NCBI GenBank assembly: GCA_014529385.2
Contig: CM043970.1
Coordinates: 40,233,279 to 40,297,278, forward strand
Source of the DNA: Adiantum capillus-veneris
Taxonomy: Eukaryota; Streptophyta; Polypodiopsida; Polypodiales; Pteridaceae
Reading direction: 5' to 3'
Length of the DNA stretch: 64,000 nucleotides
Under the pieces are notes generated by a model. It worked only from the letters and a program-made list of their open reading frames with translations. It was not told the origin of the DNA and did not search any database. Below are positions 32,116 to 44,870 of this stretch, piece after piece; the first letter of the stretch is position 1, and the number at the start of each line of letters is the position of its first letter. The translations under genes and the position numbers were made by a program.

Positions 32116-34280
32116 CCATGTAATTTTTCAAATACCATTTGTGATGGCTTTTTTTGCAAGAAAAAATTGAATTTTTTTATTAGGTATGGGTTTTAATCAT
32201 GGTGATGAGTATGCACGTTTGTAGTGACAAAAAGGTCATCATTTTAGTGTACGTGAAATAGACCAAAATTATTATTGTTCTTCGATGCTTATTGGGGATG
32301 ACAATGTATTGGTATAAATTGATTTTTGTTTTGAAAAGAAAGAACTCATTACATTTCAAACAATGGATGCATTGATAGTGGGAGATTTTTTCCTTAGTAT
32401 GGTGAATGGAGTATTGGGTTGCTATAACATATGAATGAGATGCGGCACAAAGGAATTTCTATGCTGAGGCTAAAGAAGCAATCAGAGCATTTGTGGAAGA
32501 ATATGATGGAATGAGGCTTGGAAGGATAAGACGATCCAAGTATGGGATGAAAACAAAACACATGTTGTAGGCAAAGGGGTTGTCATGTATGTGTGTCCAT
32601 TTGATTGTGTAAACTTTGGCAAGCTAGGTGAAGATATCATTGGTATGTATTGAAACATCCTATGGTGATGAGGCTAGTATTTTTGTAGGATCTTATGTAT
32701 GTATCATCGATCTTGTTTGTTGGCCTATCAAGAGAGTGAAAACTATGGATGGAAAAGTGTTGTTATGGTGTGAGGATTAACATGCTATAGATGCATTATA
32801 AGACACATGCATTGAATTAGCTCATTTGGTAGAGCCTATTCCACAAAAAATAAAGTATTGCTTTATAGATAGGAAGCCAAAAAAGTCTATGAAACCTTAT
32901 AAGAAATCAAATCAAGCATCCTTATCATTTTCCCGGTTTGTCTTAACCATAGATTTTTGTTCAAAAGGTGTTACTATTATGCAAACCGGGATAAGGTCAT
33001 GGTGCACAATGAATTTTGGGGATAGAGCTTGCAAAAGAGAACCAACTATGTGTATGATGTAATGTTGATTGCTTGGCATGATAACATAACAATTGAAAAG
33101 ACTTGCTATGCATTTTATTTTAATGGAAATGAGTTTTCAATAAAGCTTGATAAAAAAATTATGGCATGTAAAGAACATGATTTTATGATTGTTGTGAACA
33201 ATTGGAAATGGGTTTTTCACTCAATGCATGGTAATGATGGTGTCATAAGAAATGGAAGTGATCATACTAGAATGGGATGTCATTGATGCGCTCTTTTGTA
33301 GAGGAAAACTCAAAGAGAATGCCATATAAGAGTAGAACTATGGAAGATGGAACTAGGAAAACCTTGCTTGCAATAGCAAACATGTACAAACAAATAGACA
33401 ATTAGCATGATGTCAATAAAACACTCGAGAATATGAGTCTCAAGCCAATTTCTAGCACAACACTAAAAACAATTTGGAATACAAAGTTTTCGAATGTGAC
33501 CTTGTCAAAAACAATCTGAATGTCTTGTATGTAGTAGGATAAAGTCTCAACAAGAGTCAACAAAAGATGATGAAATGATCATATGTTTGAAGGATGAACA
33601 TAGATTTCTCATGATGCAACAACAAAATTGTAGAATCTGTACTACACATGGTATAAGCTCTCAAAATTACAAAAGTATAAGTATTTACGTATTATACATG
33701 ATAAAATGGACCAAAAAACAATAGTAAATCTTAGATTGCATGTGAATTCAAAATACTATGTGAATGCATATCAATTGCAAGTGTCATTCCCATGCATGCT
33801 AATGCATGGACATGGTCATGGGAAATATGGTCAATTCTCGCTTAATGGTCAAATTCCAATGCTACACTTGGTTCCCTTGCATTATGATTACAAATTTTGG
33901 AAAGAAGAGAAAACCATGGACTAGAAGATTTATATGATGACGGCATGCTACGTAGTGATGTAACATTATTCAAGACATTGACTTGATGGTCAGCTCTAGA
34001 ATACCAAAACAGAACGAAGCACTAGAGTGAGAAGACTACCTCAACCACAACACCACCATTGGCTATTGAATGATGTAAGAGATTACTAGCTCTCCTAAAT
34101 TACAATTGGCCTCCTCACAATGTGTTATGGATATCATACCCACTCCTACATATTGGAAAACTTTCTTGCATTAGCTAGATAATTGTGTAGGAAAGAATAG
34201 GAATCATAATTTAGTTACATACTTATCCTTACTGAATAGAAACAAGGGTTTTCAAAACGGTGCATTTAGGATACTTAATT
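32116..34280 (+). other. Decayed sequence with possible transposon-associated remnant
   Basis: No intact gene. Near 32540-32740 pieces read VVGKGVVMYVCPFDCVNFGK and, in another frame, IIDLVCWPIKRV. This order (G-x-V...then I-x-D...WP...V) recalls the small domain found beside plant CACTA genes (DUF8039-like), but the match is short and broken. Open frames at 32826-33062, 33029-33286 and 33706-33924 have no motif I recognise. Confidence 0.3.
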
Positions 34281-34292
34281 GTGGGTCACACA

Positions 34293-34330
<38 letters not shown>

Positions 34331-34409
34331 AGGACATAGATGCAATGTTTGGTAGTTTCTAAGAGAGAATGCAAACAATAAGAGAGATTTGGGACTCTTA
34401 ATTGTGGGT

Positions 34410-34504
<95 letters not shown>

Positions 34505-34550
34505 ACATAGATGCAATGTTCAGTAGTTTCTAAGAGAGATTGCAAACAAA
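34265..34550 (+). repeat. Duplicated module with two (CA)n microsatellites
   Basis: Two similar units in tandem: each has CTTAATTGTGGGT, then a CA array (about 34287-34328 and 34414-34500), then GAGGACATAGATGCAATGTT and AGTAGTTTCTAAGAGAGA or a close variant. Thus a segment of about 125-170 bp including the microsatellite was duplicated, after which the arrays diverged in length (about 21 and 43 units). Confidence 0.85.
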
Positions 34551-37190
34551 AATGTCATTCACTTTTCCACATTTAATGGAACATTTCCAAAAATATGAAA
34601 GGTCAATTTTGACACCATTTTTTATGACACATGATCCGAACTTCAAATCCTTTATTTAGGGTTACATGTGTGATGGACAAGATTCTCTAATTGGACACTC
34701 TAAACGACTTAAATTTCATTTCTATGTGCAAGGTGAAATCTCAATAATGCAATAAAAAATTCACCCAAATTTCCTGCTTGTGTGCCAAGGGAGTCAATGT
34801 TTGAGTTCTATAAAAGAGATGATCAAGGGAAACCAAAAGGGCTAAGAGATGCTTAATGTGGTGCGTATAGCAGACTATGTGAGGGATAGTCTAGTAGTTA
34901 TTCAATGGATTAAGACATATCTTGGTATTTTTTTCAAAAATATTTTGTATTAAAGGGAAAGGGTTTCACAATTCTACAAGATACATAGAGCTGGTTATTA
35001 ATCATTGGAAAAACATAATTAATATGCTTGAATAACAAACCACAAACACAGTGGTGTACATACAACATTTTAACCAAAGATTGTAGGAAATCATCAAATG
35101 AAACATATAGAAGAAGATAGAGGTGAGTTTCAAGAATATGAAGAATTGAATGATCACTTTGTTTTTCCTCAAAGCGATAGGTTTTAGGAAGCTTTTAGGC
35201 CTTGAATTGATGTAAGGAAATGGGATTTTGTTCTGTGAGACTCCTTAATCTAGAATATCCAATATGGCTAGGAGTTGTAGAGTTAGGTGTTGATGTAAAT
35301 AGCTAATCTCTTAACTACAAGAATTTTTTAATCTAATATTGGGCACCAAAACATCAAAAAAGAAATCCCACAATCCAAGAAAAGTATGAGGGTTGCTGGA
35401 AAAAGAATTGGTGCTTCAATCCTACTGAACCAAAGCATTGGGAGTGTGTTGATGCAGTTGTGTGGTCATGGACCTCAAGGGGTGGAAGACTTGCAAAAGT
35501 AGTTAAAATCCCATCCATTGTTGTTGAGAAGGCACAAGCTAGCTTAATAGGGGAAAATGAATAGCACTTGACATTCATGTCTTGGTGTATTTTCTAATCT
35601 TGGTTGTATATCTAAGATTCTATGTGGTGTTTATTAATAGCAACAAGAAAGTAGACTCTTAATGAAAAAAAAGTAGATTCTATGAGGTGTTTATTAATAG
35701 CAACAAGAAAGTAGACTCTTAACACTACCATTTTCTTTAGAAGCTATCTTTTTTAATAATGTGACACAATGACTAAAATAAAAAATCTTATTTATAACAT
35801 TTTCAATCTATGCAAAATTTTTCCAAATCAATATGGAAACATGAATCTATAGCATTGAAATTAGTCCCAAAGTTTTGGTATTTTTTCATTTCATCTAAAA
35901 TGGCGTTCTTGAATGATTGTGTGGAATTTTTTTTGCTTTAAAAATGTGTGATGCTTATTACTAAGATTGATCTTGTGTCCAAAATATTTTTTCAAACATG
36001 ACTCTATTGTGCAAGTGCAATAATTCAATGACTAGTTGTTGCTCAAGGGTATTAGAGATTTGTAAATTGCAGAAAATATCAATTTGTGAGATTACAAAGG
36101 GATCACATAAGGAGGGATTGAGCTATTCATAGAGACAAAGAGAGCATTGAGAAATATCAAATATCAATCGCTCCTTGTCCGAAGGCCATCGATGACTCTT
36201 TAAACTACATGCATCCCTCGTGTCCAGTGATCTTGGGCCTTAGGATTCCACTTGTAAAACCATTGTGGGTACCCAAGTAGCTCAAAGCCAAGAAGTGTGT
36301 GCTTGTGCTTGACTTGAATAGCCTCTTGCTGAAGGATTTTGAGCTACAACTTGGTGATTGAGTACTTTCTCATAGTAGTGATAGATACAATATAAGGTCC
36401 ATGGGATGTACTTTGGGATGGATTCACATACTATCAAAAGGATGCACATGGTTTTTTTAATTGGTGCCTATAGTTTTCTTTAACGTGTTGATATAAATCA
36501 TCAATATGCTACAAAGATCAATGTAATACTTGACATTGTGTTCAAGGAGAAAAAGTCCCATCTCGAGGGTGTTCTTTCTTCACAAGAAAGTTATAACAAA
36601 GCTCCCTAGATGATACATGATAAACCTATTTTCTACAAATCATTTTCAAAATTTGCAAAGATATACTCTGATTTTGGGCGAATTTGTACCCTCATTTTTG
36701 GCGATAGTCTATATAAGGTTTTCCCATAACCTTGAAGACACATGGCGGGTGACTTTGAAATTTTATCACGAGAGTGCTGAAGAGATGAAGTGGTTTTTAG
36801 ACCATCAATTGCATGCATAGCTAATTTTGTCACTAGAGTCAAAGAATCAAGAAAGCTACATTGCAAATTGTGCATTTGAAGTTGGCATAATTGCATTCTT
36901 TGAGGCTATTTTATCACAAGTGCAATCAAACATGAGAGAGGCAGTGAATCACAATGGAGAGTAGAGAAATGTCACAGGCAAAGGGAAGTAGTTTTGGAGG
37001 TAGAGAGACATGTGAGAGAGGAAATCTTGAGATCGGAGTTTGAAGCAAAGGTATGGATGGAGGAAGGGTTTGAAGAGGTGCTAGAAGTTTAAGAGAAAGG
37101 AGCTAAAGGCCAAAAAAGAGAGAGAAAGGAAGTAGCTAAAGAAAAAGAAATTGTATAAGTGTCCTCGGAGGAATCCACCTATACAAGAGA
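34551..37190. other. No gene recognised; 60-bp tandem duplication at 35615
   Basis: Long AT-rich stretch without supported genes. At 35615-35722 a 60-bp unit (starting AGATTCTATG) is present nearly twice with two or three differences, including an internal A-run. Short open frames such as 35354-35578 and 36617-36820 lack motifs. Confidence 0.5.
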
Positions 37191-38214
37191 GATGAGATGT
37201 AAAGTGGAACACTTGTCACAAAAAACTATGATTGCTTTATACTGTACATCTAGGATTGTCTATATCTGAAATAGAAAGTTCTCTTCTTGGCCCATCTTTC
37301 TTTACAGCTATTTTCCAAGTACCAATTGTAAGAAATGTGAAATACGATAAGGATCTAGTAGCAAGAGAGTAGAGAGAGATACAATCCAAAGTAGATTAGT
37401 GGCAAATCAAAAACTTTAGATTAGCACACTATTACAAAGTTATGACGTCATCCACCCATGTGCTCTCAAGGTAGAGCTTATATGGCAATTTAGACAACTA
37501 GAGCTAGTAGGAATACAAGGGACTAACAATCCTTCAACAAGGATGTGTTGTGTGCATCAACTGTGCACACCATTCTACCAAATTACTCATGATAAGGTCT
37601 CTCTATATAGATGTAAGGGAGCCTCTAAATGCCCATGTGTAGCCTCCCTTAGATAGCCAAGTCCAAGTAGGACTCTCCCCATGTGCCCATGTGTAGCCGC
37701 TTTTGGGTAGACAAGTCCTCCTAGAACTCGGCCATCGGCTAAGGAAATCCGGCCACCAGCCAAAGATCACCATCCCACTGAACACGGACAACCAGCCACC
37801 CACCACTGGACGGCCATGTTTCTTCGTGTCGCCATCCGACCAAGATATTTTGGCAAAAGGAATATTCCCCTAAAGTTGGCCGTGAATTTTCTCTATATCA
37901 TCCATGGTCACAAATAGAGATCTCATCAACGTGAAAAATTGTAATCCACCAAATATATGTGCACCATTGGCTTCTCCTCATATGGGGGCCTTACAAACTG
38001 TGCAACATATATTGTGGTGGCAAACTGAGAGAGGTGGGCATTGCAAGTATACCAACACCAATGTCTCTTTGATGTAAAGTGGAATAATTTTCATAAAGAC
38101 CTATGAACATTGTAGTGGAGCTTTGGAGCATTATATTGTACATTTAGGATTTTGTATATTTGAAATAACAAGTTCTCTTCTTGGACCATCTCTCTTTTCT
38201 GTCATTATCCAAGT
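37191..38214. repeat. Pair of direct repeats, about 140 bp, 885 bp apart
   Basis: 37191-37334 and 38075-38214 share GATGTAAAGTGGAA, TGTACAT(C/T)TAGGATT, and AGTTCTCTTCTTGG(C/A)CC. They are in the same orientation at roughly 70-75% identity. The space between has no gene and no primer-site-like word at the expected place. Confidence 0.6.
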
Positions 38215-38342
38215 AACAATGTCTTTTTGAAATGGTTACAATGTTTGCTCAAATAATGATTATGTTTTAATTTATAATAATGTCATAGCTAATGTCCATG
38301 GTTTGCAGATTTTTCCATCAACAATGTGAGATAACTACTTTA

Positions 38343-38520
38343 TGACATGCTAATTAGCATATACAACATGCTAATTAGCATACAAGACACAATAATTAGC
38401 ATATACGACATGTTAATTAGCATATATGATATGCTAGTTAGCATATATGACATGCTAACAAGCATACTTGACATGATAATTAGCATGTTGTATATATGCT
38501 GATTAGCATACATGTAACAC
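38343..38520. repeat. Tandem repeat of about 21-22 bp with TGCTAATTAGCA core
   Basis: Eight or so units of the form GACATGCTAATTAGCATATA. The core TGCTAATTAGCA is a perfect 12-bp palindrome in the first units; later units carry changes (GTTAGC, ACAAGC, GATTAGC). Looser copies continue to about 38720. The repeat is AT-rich and would form small hairpins in single-stranded DNA. Confidence 0.88.
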
Positions 38521-38720
38521 TAAGTAGCACAACACCTATATAAAAGGAAACATACATATCAAGCATGTTGTATGTAGGTTAGTTTCAATAGAATGTGAAT
38601 GGAATGTTTACTAACTTGTTGTATGCTAGTTAGCATACGATTGTTTTGTAAACTGGCATAGAGTTGGTAAGCATGTTCTTCTCATTTTCTAGGTACTCTT
38701 AACCTATATGCTAACTAGCA

Positions 38721-39246
38721 CAAATAAGATATGCAGTTGGCTTAGTGTCTTGAAGCAAGTAGATGTTCTATCTAAGTTGATGCATGGATAATTTTACAGT
38801 GCTTATATGCTTAGTATCATGTTTTGGCAACATACAAAGTAACTCAACAAAAAGCTAAAATTCCTTCTAGCATATTGAGGATACAATATCTCTTATCTGT
38901 GCCTTTCTTTTGCAAGGATGAGCATAGTCCTTGTTGACTTGAATATCCATCTAACTCACTTCAACATCAAGCATCTAACAACAACCAAAGAAGTAAACAT
39001 TTAATGCCATGAAAGAGATGTAAAATTTACTTACAGAAGGCATGTTTAGAAACAAGAGACATGTATACTCATTTAGTGAAAAAATATTTGATCAAAATAC
39101 AAGATAAAGTTCCAGATTTTGGCAATCAAACCAAGAGTCAAACATCAAAGGGCATGCTTTAGATGGATTCATCACCCTTTGACAAGTTGACCATGCAATA
39201 AGCAATCGCATATGATGCACACCTTAGAGTGGCCCTAATCAGGCAT
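38721..39246. other. No gene recognised
   Basis: AT-rich sequence with no repeat or open frame above background. Confidence 0.5.
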
Positions 39247-39454
39247 TCAAATATATGCATGCCAATTTTCTTTTCATGAATGCACCTTCATCGTCTTGCT
39301 CTCCCTTGACATGCCCTGGCCCAAAGAAGAACCAACTCATCTCAATTACGTCAAATATATGCATGCCAATTTTCTTTTCATGAATGCACCTTCATCGTCT
39401 TGCTCTCCCTTGACATGCCCTGGCCCAAAGAAGAACCAACTCATCTCAATTACG
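39247..39454. repeat. Perfect 104-bp tandem duplication
   Basis: 39247-39350 and 39351-39454 are identical by eye over 104 bases, both starting TCAAATATATGCATGCC and ending CTCAATTACG. Lack of differences shows it is recent. It is unlike the old repeats around it. Confidence 0.96.
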
Positions 39455-40900
39455 TCGATCCCCCATAACTTGCAATAAAATAGAATGGCCTAGCTGCCTT
39501 GAACTATGAGGCTGTACCATCATACAAGACCCAATCTTGTTTTGGAGTGACCCCTCCTTTGCAAAACCAATCAGTATGCAACATAAAGAAATGTCGAACA
39601 AAAAGTGTGTCATGACTTTTGTCATATGAAATAGAGAAATGAACTATTTCAACTATGTCACCTATCCTACAAAATTAGGGTATGTGTACAAAAATGGATT
39701 TGAGTACTAGTGCATGGAGTGAATTTTATTTTTCTCCTTGAAGGAATATTTTTTTGCAAAATCAACAATCAAAATAACCACATCATCAAGAAAATTGGGT
39801 ATACACTCCTTGAACTATTGTGCTTCCCATTGAGCGACGAAGTTATGACTCATGAACACCTTGAATAGGACGTGAAAAAATTCCTAACAATACATTTCTT
39901 TAGCCACATAATCTTTTCTCTTTTCTTCTAGCCTTGCTTATCTGTTGATTTAGCAAATAAAAATGCTCTTACAAGGATATATTTACTTAGCTTTGCTATC
40001 TGTAAGAACCAAGTTTCCAATTACTTGACACCACAATCTTTATAATTTCCCCACCACAAACATATCCTTTTATAGAAACTGGCTTCATCTAGCTTTGGAC
40101 ACATAGTGGACTCCCACAATTGTGTGACACCTTTGAAAGTGTGCCTCAAAGACAAACACTGGGTGCTAGTGTCATCATCTTTGGCACAAAATTTTCATTG
40201 AAAATTGCAGCCCAAGTCATGGAGCCCAATCTTGTGAGATTGCTTCTGGTTTTGATGCATCTTTAAGGAATGACATTCACACATGGTACTCGTAACAACA
40301 TATCTATCCTTCAGCCACCATATTATAAAAAATGGCTTCAACTTCTCAAACATTCTTAGACCAATCTTGCAATTTGTATGCTTCTATTTGAAATTGTGGA
40401 AAAGTTGAACCTACAACAATGAAAAAAGAGAGTAGTCAAGATATGTGGAACCAAAATAGCTATGGTGTATGCAAGCAAAGAGAAGAGAAGATAGTAAGCA
40501 AGCAAAGAGAAGAGAAGATGGTAATCAAGTAGAGAGAGAATGTCCTTCTTCTTCTTCACGCGAATGAGAGAGAAGATCTTATGGAGATGATCACGAAGAT
40601 CTTGCACCACTCCGTATAATAGATATGTATTGCCATGCGATCAGAATTGAACTGTCGGTGCCAAAAATTGAGCACTACATGCCAATTTATAGGCACTGTG
40701 CCAAGCCGGAGTGTAATTGCCCAAGCCAAAAGGTAGCAGTACTTTCTCTCCTGGAATAGCACCTAGATTTTTGGAAACTGTATTAAAAACATGGTATAGT
40801 GTTTGACAATCAACTCTCCCACTTACCATTCAATTTTACAGTAAAGACTGACTAATCGATAGTATCCCGACAACTATTGTAACCGTGACTAGACTATGTT
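39455..40900. other. No gene recognised
   Basis: About 1.4 kb of decayed sequence. A short imperfect tandem of about 29 bp with AGCAAAGAGAAGAGAAGAT occurs at 40475-40530. Short minus-strand open frames near 40556-40829 have no motif. Confidence 0.5.
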
Positions 40901-41574
40901 GCACCGTGATGCCCCGATGTAATTATGAATTTTTCGTATGGCCCTTGCGTATTTACGGTTTTTTTTTATAAAAATAATTCTCGTAATAATCTCGTTTAAT
41001 CCCCTTCTTTTCTCCGGGTGGTCATTTTTAAATCCGACAGTGACTAAAAATAATATTTTTATATTTAGGTCATCCTAAAAAGCACGCTACTTTTCAAAAA
41101 TGCCAAAAAGCACAAAAAGCTAAAAAGAGCAAAAAAAGAAATTTTTTAAAAAAATAAAAAAAAAATGAATTACGGGCTTCCCTCGTTCATCGGAATAAGA
41201 AAGTAGATTTGCTTTTCATTAAAAGCCATTAAAAACCATGAAAAGCTAAAAATAGTGTGAAAAGCGTTTGAAAAGCAAATTTTAATAAAATTTACCCATA
41301 GCTTCCCTAGGACTTGTAGATTAAAGATCCATCCTTGCTTTTTGCAAAAAAGCACCAAAAGGCACCAAAAAGCATGAAAAGGCTTAAAAAAGCGGATTCT
41401 TTCGAAATGGAACCAAACGTCCGTCTAACCTACCAAAATACAAAAACGACCTTGCTGTTTACTCTAGAACCTTACAACACTGCCAAATAAGTATTCTAAA
41501 CCAAGATTTTATGAGAAAGACATTGGAATCTATTTTTCTATTTTCAAAAGAGACCTAAAAATTGGGGATCTTAC
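40901..41574 (-). repeat. Probable 3' LTR of minus-strand chromovirus
   Basis: On the minus strand it starts TGTAAGATCCCCAATTTT at 41574, just after the pol end, and may end GGCATCA or CAACA near 40901-40908. About 670 bp. It is rich in AAAAGC words (41090-41400). With no second copy in the window, the far boundary is uncertain. Confidence 0.5.
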
Positions 41575-41579
41575 ATCCA

Positions 41580-42700
41580 CACACACTTGAAAAATTTGAT
41601 GCGTCCTTACCTCAACATGAAATTTGGATAGTTTTGTCTCATTACATCATCGTGTTCCCAAGTAGCATCTTCCTCAAGATATGTTAACCATTTAACAATG
41701 TGCTCAATAATGGTCCGATTATGAAGAGGCTTTAGTTCTACTTTGAAGAATCGCTTCAGGGTATACTTCAAAAGCTCCATCGGTAGAAGTAGATAATAGA
41801 GAATCGTCAAGAATGTGATTTGGGTTAGGTGCGTTTCTCTTGAGTAAGCTAACATGAAAAACATCATGTACTTCTATGTGCGGTGTTATCAAGAGTCTGT
41901 TATCTTGATCATTGATTCTCTCTGTGATGACAAAAAAGGTCCGCAACATCTAGCACTGCGCTTTTTACACTTACCCATTGATAAGGAGCCTTGTTTAGGT
42001 CTGACTCTCAAAAAGTCCATATCTCCTTCTTCAAAGAGTCAAATAGATTGGTTAGGGGCAGCGTAACTTTTCTGTCTATCTTGAGCGGTCTTTATATCTT
42101 GTCGTATAAGATCCGTCTGCAATTGCATTTCATCTATTATATCTTTGGATACTTGAAATCTAATTAGAGGGTTTGCCTATTTTAATGGAGTAAGATAATC
42201 TTGTCCGTACAAAGCTTGGAATGAAGCCATTCCAATAGAACGTTGGAATAATGAAGAATTATACGCAAATTCAAAAAAATATAAATATTGGTCCATTTAC
42301 TCTGTTCATGCATACAATAAGCTCTCAACATATCTTCAATAATTTGGTTTGTTCTCTCTATTTGCCCATCTGCTTGAGGGTGATAAGTAGTACTAAAGGC
42401 TAATTGGGTTCCTTACCTAAGAATAAGGCTTTCCAAAAATTTGAAGCGAACTCTGCATCGCAATCAAAATTATACGGAGAGGTAAACCATGATACATGAA
42501 GATACCTTTCATGAAAACTTGAGCTATATCCTTAGCCGTAAATTTTTTCTTGACAAGAAACAAGTCGGATGTTTTTGTAAGCATATCAACAACCACAAAA
42601 ATAGGTTCAAATCCTAGAGATGTAGAAAGTCTTGTAATGAAATCCATGGATATGCATATCCATTTCATCTATGGTGATTAAGATGTTGAAGCTTACCAGG
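41580..42700 (-). pseudogene. Integrase core and chromodomain
   Basis: On the minus strand: SMDFITRLSTSLGFEPIFVV (first Asp, 42668 downward); the second Asp is lost (IILIAMQSSLQIF where S-D-x-D is expected); RWANREN at the Glu position; FEFAYNSS; HDVFHVSLLK (41850). The chromodomain reads EHIVKWLTYLEEDATWEHDD (41700-41640). Frame changes occur at least three times. Confidence 0.8.
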
Positions 42701-43005
42701 GTATCAAACTCATTCATATTTAATATGTTGATATGTCAAGCATCTTGTAATGTAGTTCAACAAATCACACTTTAATATTGACCAAAAGAAACTCCTCCTT
42801 ATAATAGCATAAGTTTTTATATAACCTGGATCTCCTACATATGTATATCATGAGCTTCTCGTAGTATCTCAAGTTTGATCCCACCATGATTTGAGATACA
42901 AAGACAGTTGCTGAAATAAAGATCATTGTTTTCAACATGGCCTAGCCTAGATATACTGGTCTTCCTTCTTGAGATAGAATGCATGTGATTGCTTGTCCAC
43001 TTGCA

Positions 43006-44040
43006 TCAATGAGCAGCACAATGAATGTCTTTGAGAAGTTTGAAAGCTATAATATTGGAGCATTCAACCAAAGATTCTTTGAGTTTCTCAAAGCTAGCTT
43101 GAGCATGTTCATTCCAAGTAAAAAATTTAGTCTTCTTAAGGATATTAGTCAATGGAGATGAAATCTTAGCATAGCCTTCAATGAAAGTACAATACCATCC
43201 TATTAGGCCAAAAAATCCACGTACTTCTTTGACAGATTTAGGTGTAGGCCAAGCTACGACAGCCACAATCTTGCTTGAATCATTCAAACCACCATCCTTG
43301 GATACAATAAATCCCAAGTAGTCCATTTGTCAGTGAAGAAGGTGCATTTGCTATGCTTAGCATAAAGCTGATTCTGATGCAGAAGTTCAAGTACTCGTGG
43401 TATATGTTGTTCATGCTCTTCTTTGTTCTTCAAGTAAACTAGAATATCATCAAAGAAGACAAGAACAAAATCATCAAGATATTCTCTAAACACATTGATA
43501 AAAGTTGCAGGAGCATTCATAAGTCCAAAAGGCATGATTGTAAACTCATAATATCCAAATTGAGTGTTGAATCCTATCTTTGGTATATCCTCCTCCTTGA
43601 TTCGGATTTGATAATACCCTGACGTAAGATCAATTTTTATGAAGATAGAAGCTCCATGTAATTGATCAAGTATGTTCATCAATCCTTGGTATTGCATACT
43701 TATTCTTCAAACTATTACCTGATTCAATCCACGATAATCAATACAAAGACGTAGAGTACCATCCTTCTTTTAATTAAAAAGAACATAAGTACTCCATGGA
43801 GAAACACTTGGTTGAATGAAGCATTGTTGAAGAAGTTGAGTAAGTTGATCTTTAAGTTTTGCAGACTCAAGCACAGACAACTTGTATGGTCCACAAGCAA
43901 CTAGTTGAGCTCCTCAAATAAGCTCTATTGCATGATCAACTCCACACTTAGGTGGTAATTGTGAAAGTTCTTTAGGAAATACATCGTCAAATTTTTTCAG
44001 TCACTCGTGTTTAGGTGTGTTTGGCTTCTGTTTTGTAGAG
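43006..44040 (-). pseudogene. Reverse transcriptase and start of RNase H
   Basis: On the minus strand: FDDVFPKELSQLPPKCGVDH, DGTLRLCIDYRGLNQV, IFIKIDLTSGYYQIRIKEED (first catalytic Asp), FTIMPFGLMNAPATF, then a deletion of about ten residues, LVFFDDILVYLKNKEEH (catalytic FFDD), KEVRGFFGLIGWYCTFIEGY and FTWNEHAQASFEKLKESL. Stops and a frameshift near 43300 break it. Confidence 0.88.
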
Positions 44041-44047
44041 TTAAGCC

Positions 44048-44395
44048 TTACCTATAAATCATTTCATTATTTTTGTAGCCCTTTATTAGTTTCATAAAGT
44101 TCACTAGTTGAAGTTTAGGTTTCCCACATTTTTTGATAATTGTAACTCTAGAGTTTTCATCATTTACAAAAGTGAACAAAGCATTTTTATAGTGTATGTA
44201 AGCATCATTGGCCTTAATCCAATCCATTCTTAGAATTCCATCATTGACTCCTATAGACAAGACTCTAAAACAAGCTGAAGTATTGTGACCATCCAAAACA
44301 AAATTCAAGCTACTCATTGAAGTAGAAGACCTAACCTTCCTACCCATAGCTAATTCCACTGTAAGGTCTAAATTAGTGTGTTCAAGTAAAATGGT
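44048..44395 (-). pseudogene. Protease C-terminal half
   Basis: On the minus strand the frame ends at TAG/TAA near 44048 and contains DGILRMDWIKANDAYIHYKN, equal to the second conserved protease strand (I-L-G-M-D-W-L) with Gly replaced by Arg. The DSG part upstream is not readable. Confidence 0.65.
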
Positions 44396-44499
44396 TACCT
44401 TGATACTATGTTGGGGTTTTATTCACTAAAAATTATCCATTCACTCTATGATGTCATTCATCACATGAACATATGCATTTTCTTGATTCCCCTTAACTT

Positions 44500-44870
44500 A
44501 GATCTGTTGGCCTAGGATCTCCTATGAGGTCTTTGATTTCCTCCTCCTTCTGAACAAGGTTGGCGATTGAAGTTATTTCCATTGTTGTTGTTGTTGTTGG
44601 GTGGTCCATTTTGGACAAAAGGTGGATTCCCTGGTCTAAAGTTCCCTTGGTTTTGAGGAGGTCTTTGATTTTGATTGAAGTTCTACTGAGCTGTAGGTGG
44701 TCTAGGTCTAAAATTTTTTGGAGTTCCAGTTTGGATTGAAGTTTTTTGGTTCATAATTATCCACTAGTCCTATGAATCATGAATTGTTGAAGGGGCAATC
44801 TTTGGATTGATGGTCAAGATCAAGACAACAATCACGTCTGGCGGCCTTCATACGTAATAAGTTTTCCAAA
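44500..44870 (-). pseudogene. Gag C-terminus with worn zinc knuckle
   Basis: On the minus strand: ARRDCCLDLDHQSKDCPFNN (the H and last C of a knuckle, near 44840), then Asn/Pro/Gln-rich PPQNQGNFRPGNPPFVQNG and NNNNNN (GTT repeats at 44585). This low-complexity stretch near the knuckle is common in chromovirus gag. Confidence 0.65.

Larger units (their letters stand above)
40901..44870 (-). mobile_element. Second chromovirus, minus strand, decayed and lacking a 5' LTR
   Basis: Reading right to left: gag end with zinc knuckle (about 44870-44500), protease (44395-44048), RT and RNase H (about 44030-43006), integrase (about 42700-41900), chromodomain (to 41607), then a probable 3' LTR. The domain order equals that of the plus-strand chromovirus at 3182-9107, but sequence and LTR differ. 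Many stops and deletions; much older than the giant element. I find no matching 5' LTR to the right up to the CACTA insertion. Confidence 0.82.

Noticed and set aside
32540-32740. A second CACTA element
   Set aside because: Only a faint DUF8039-like reading; no CACTA ends or subterminal repeats nearby.
34252-34545. Minus-strand open frames of Cys-Val repeats
   Set aside because: They are translations of the (CA)n microsatellites.
37191-38214. Direct repeats as terminal repeats of a miniature LTR element (TRIM)
   Set aside because: The copies begin TGTAAAGTGG but no primer binding site follows the left copy, no polypurine tract precedes the right copy, and no target duplication is visible. 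Identity is only about 70-75%.
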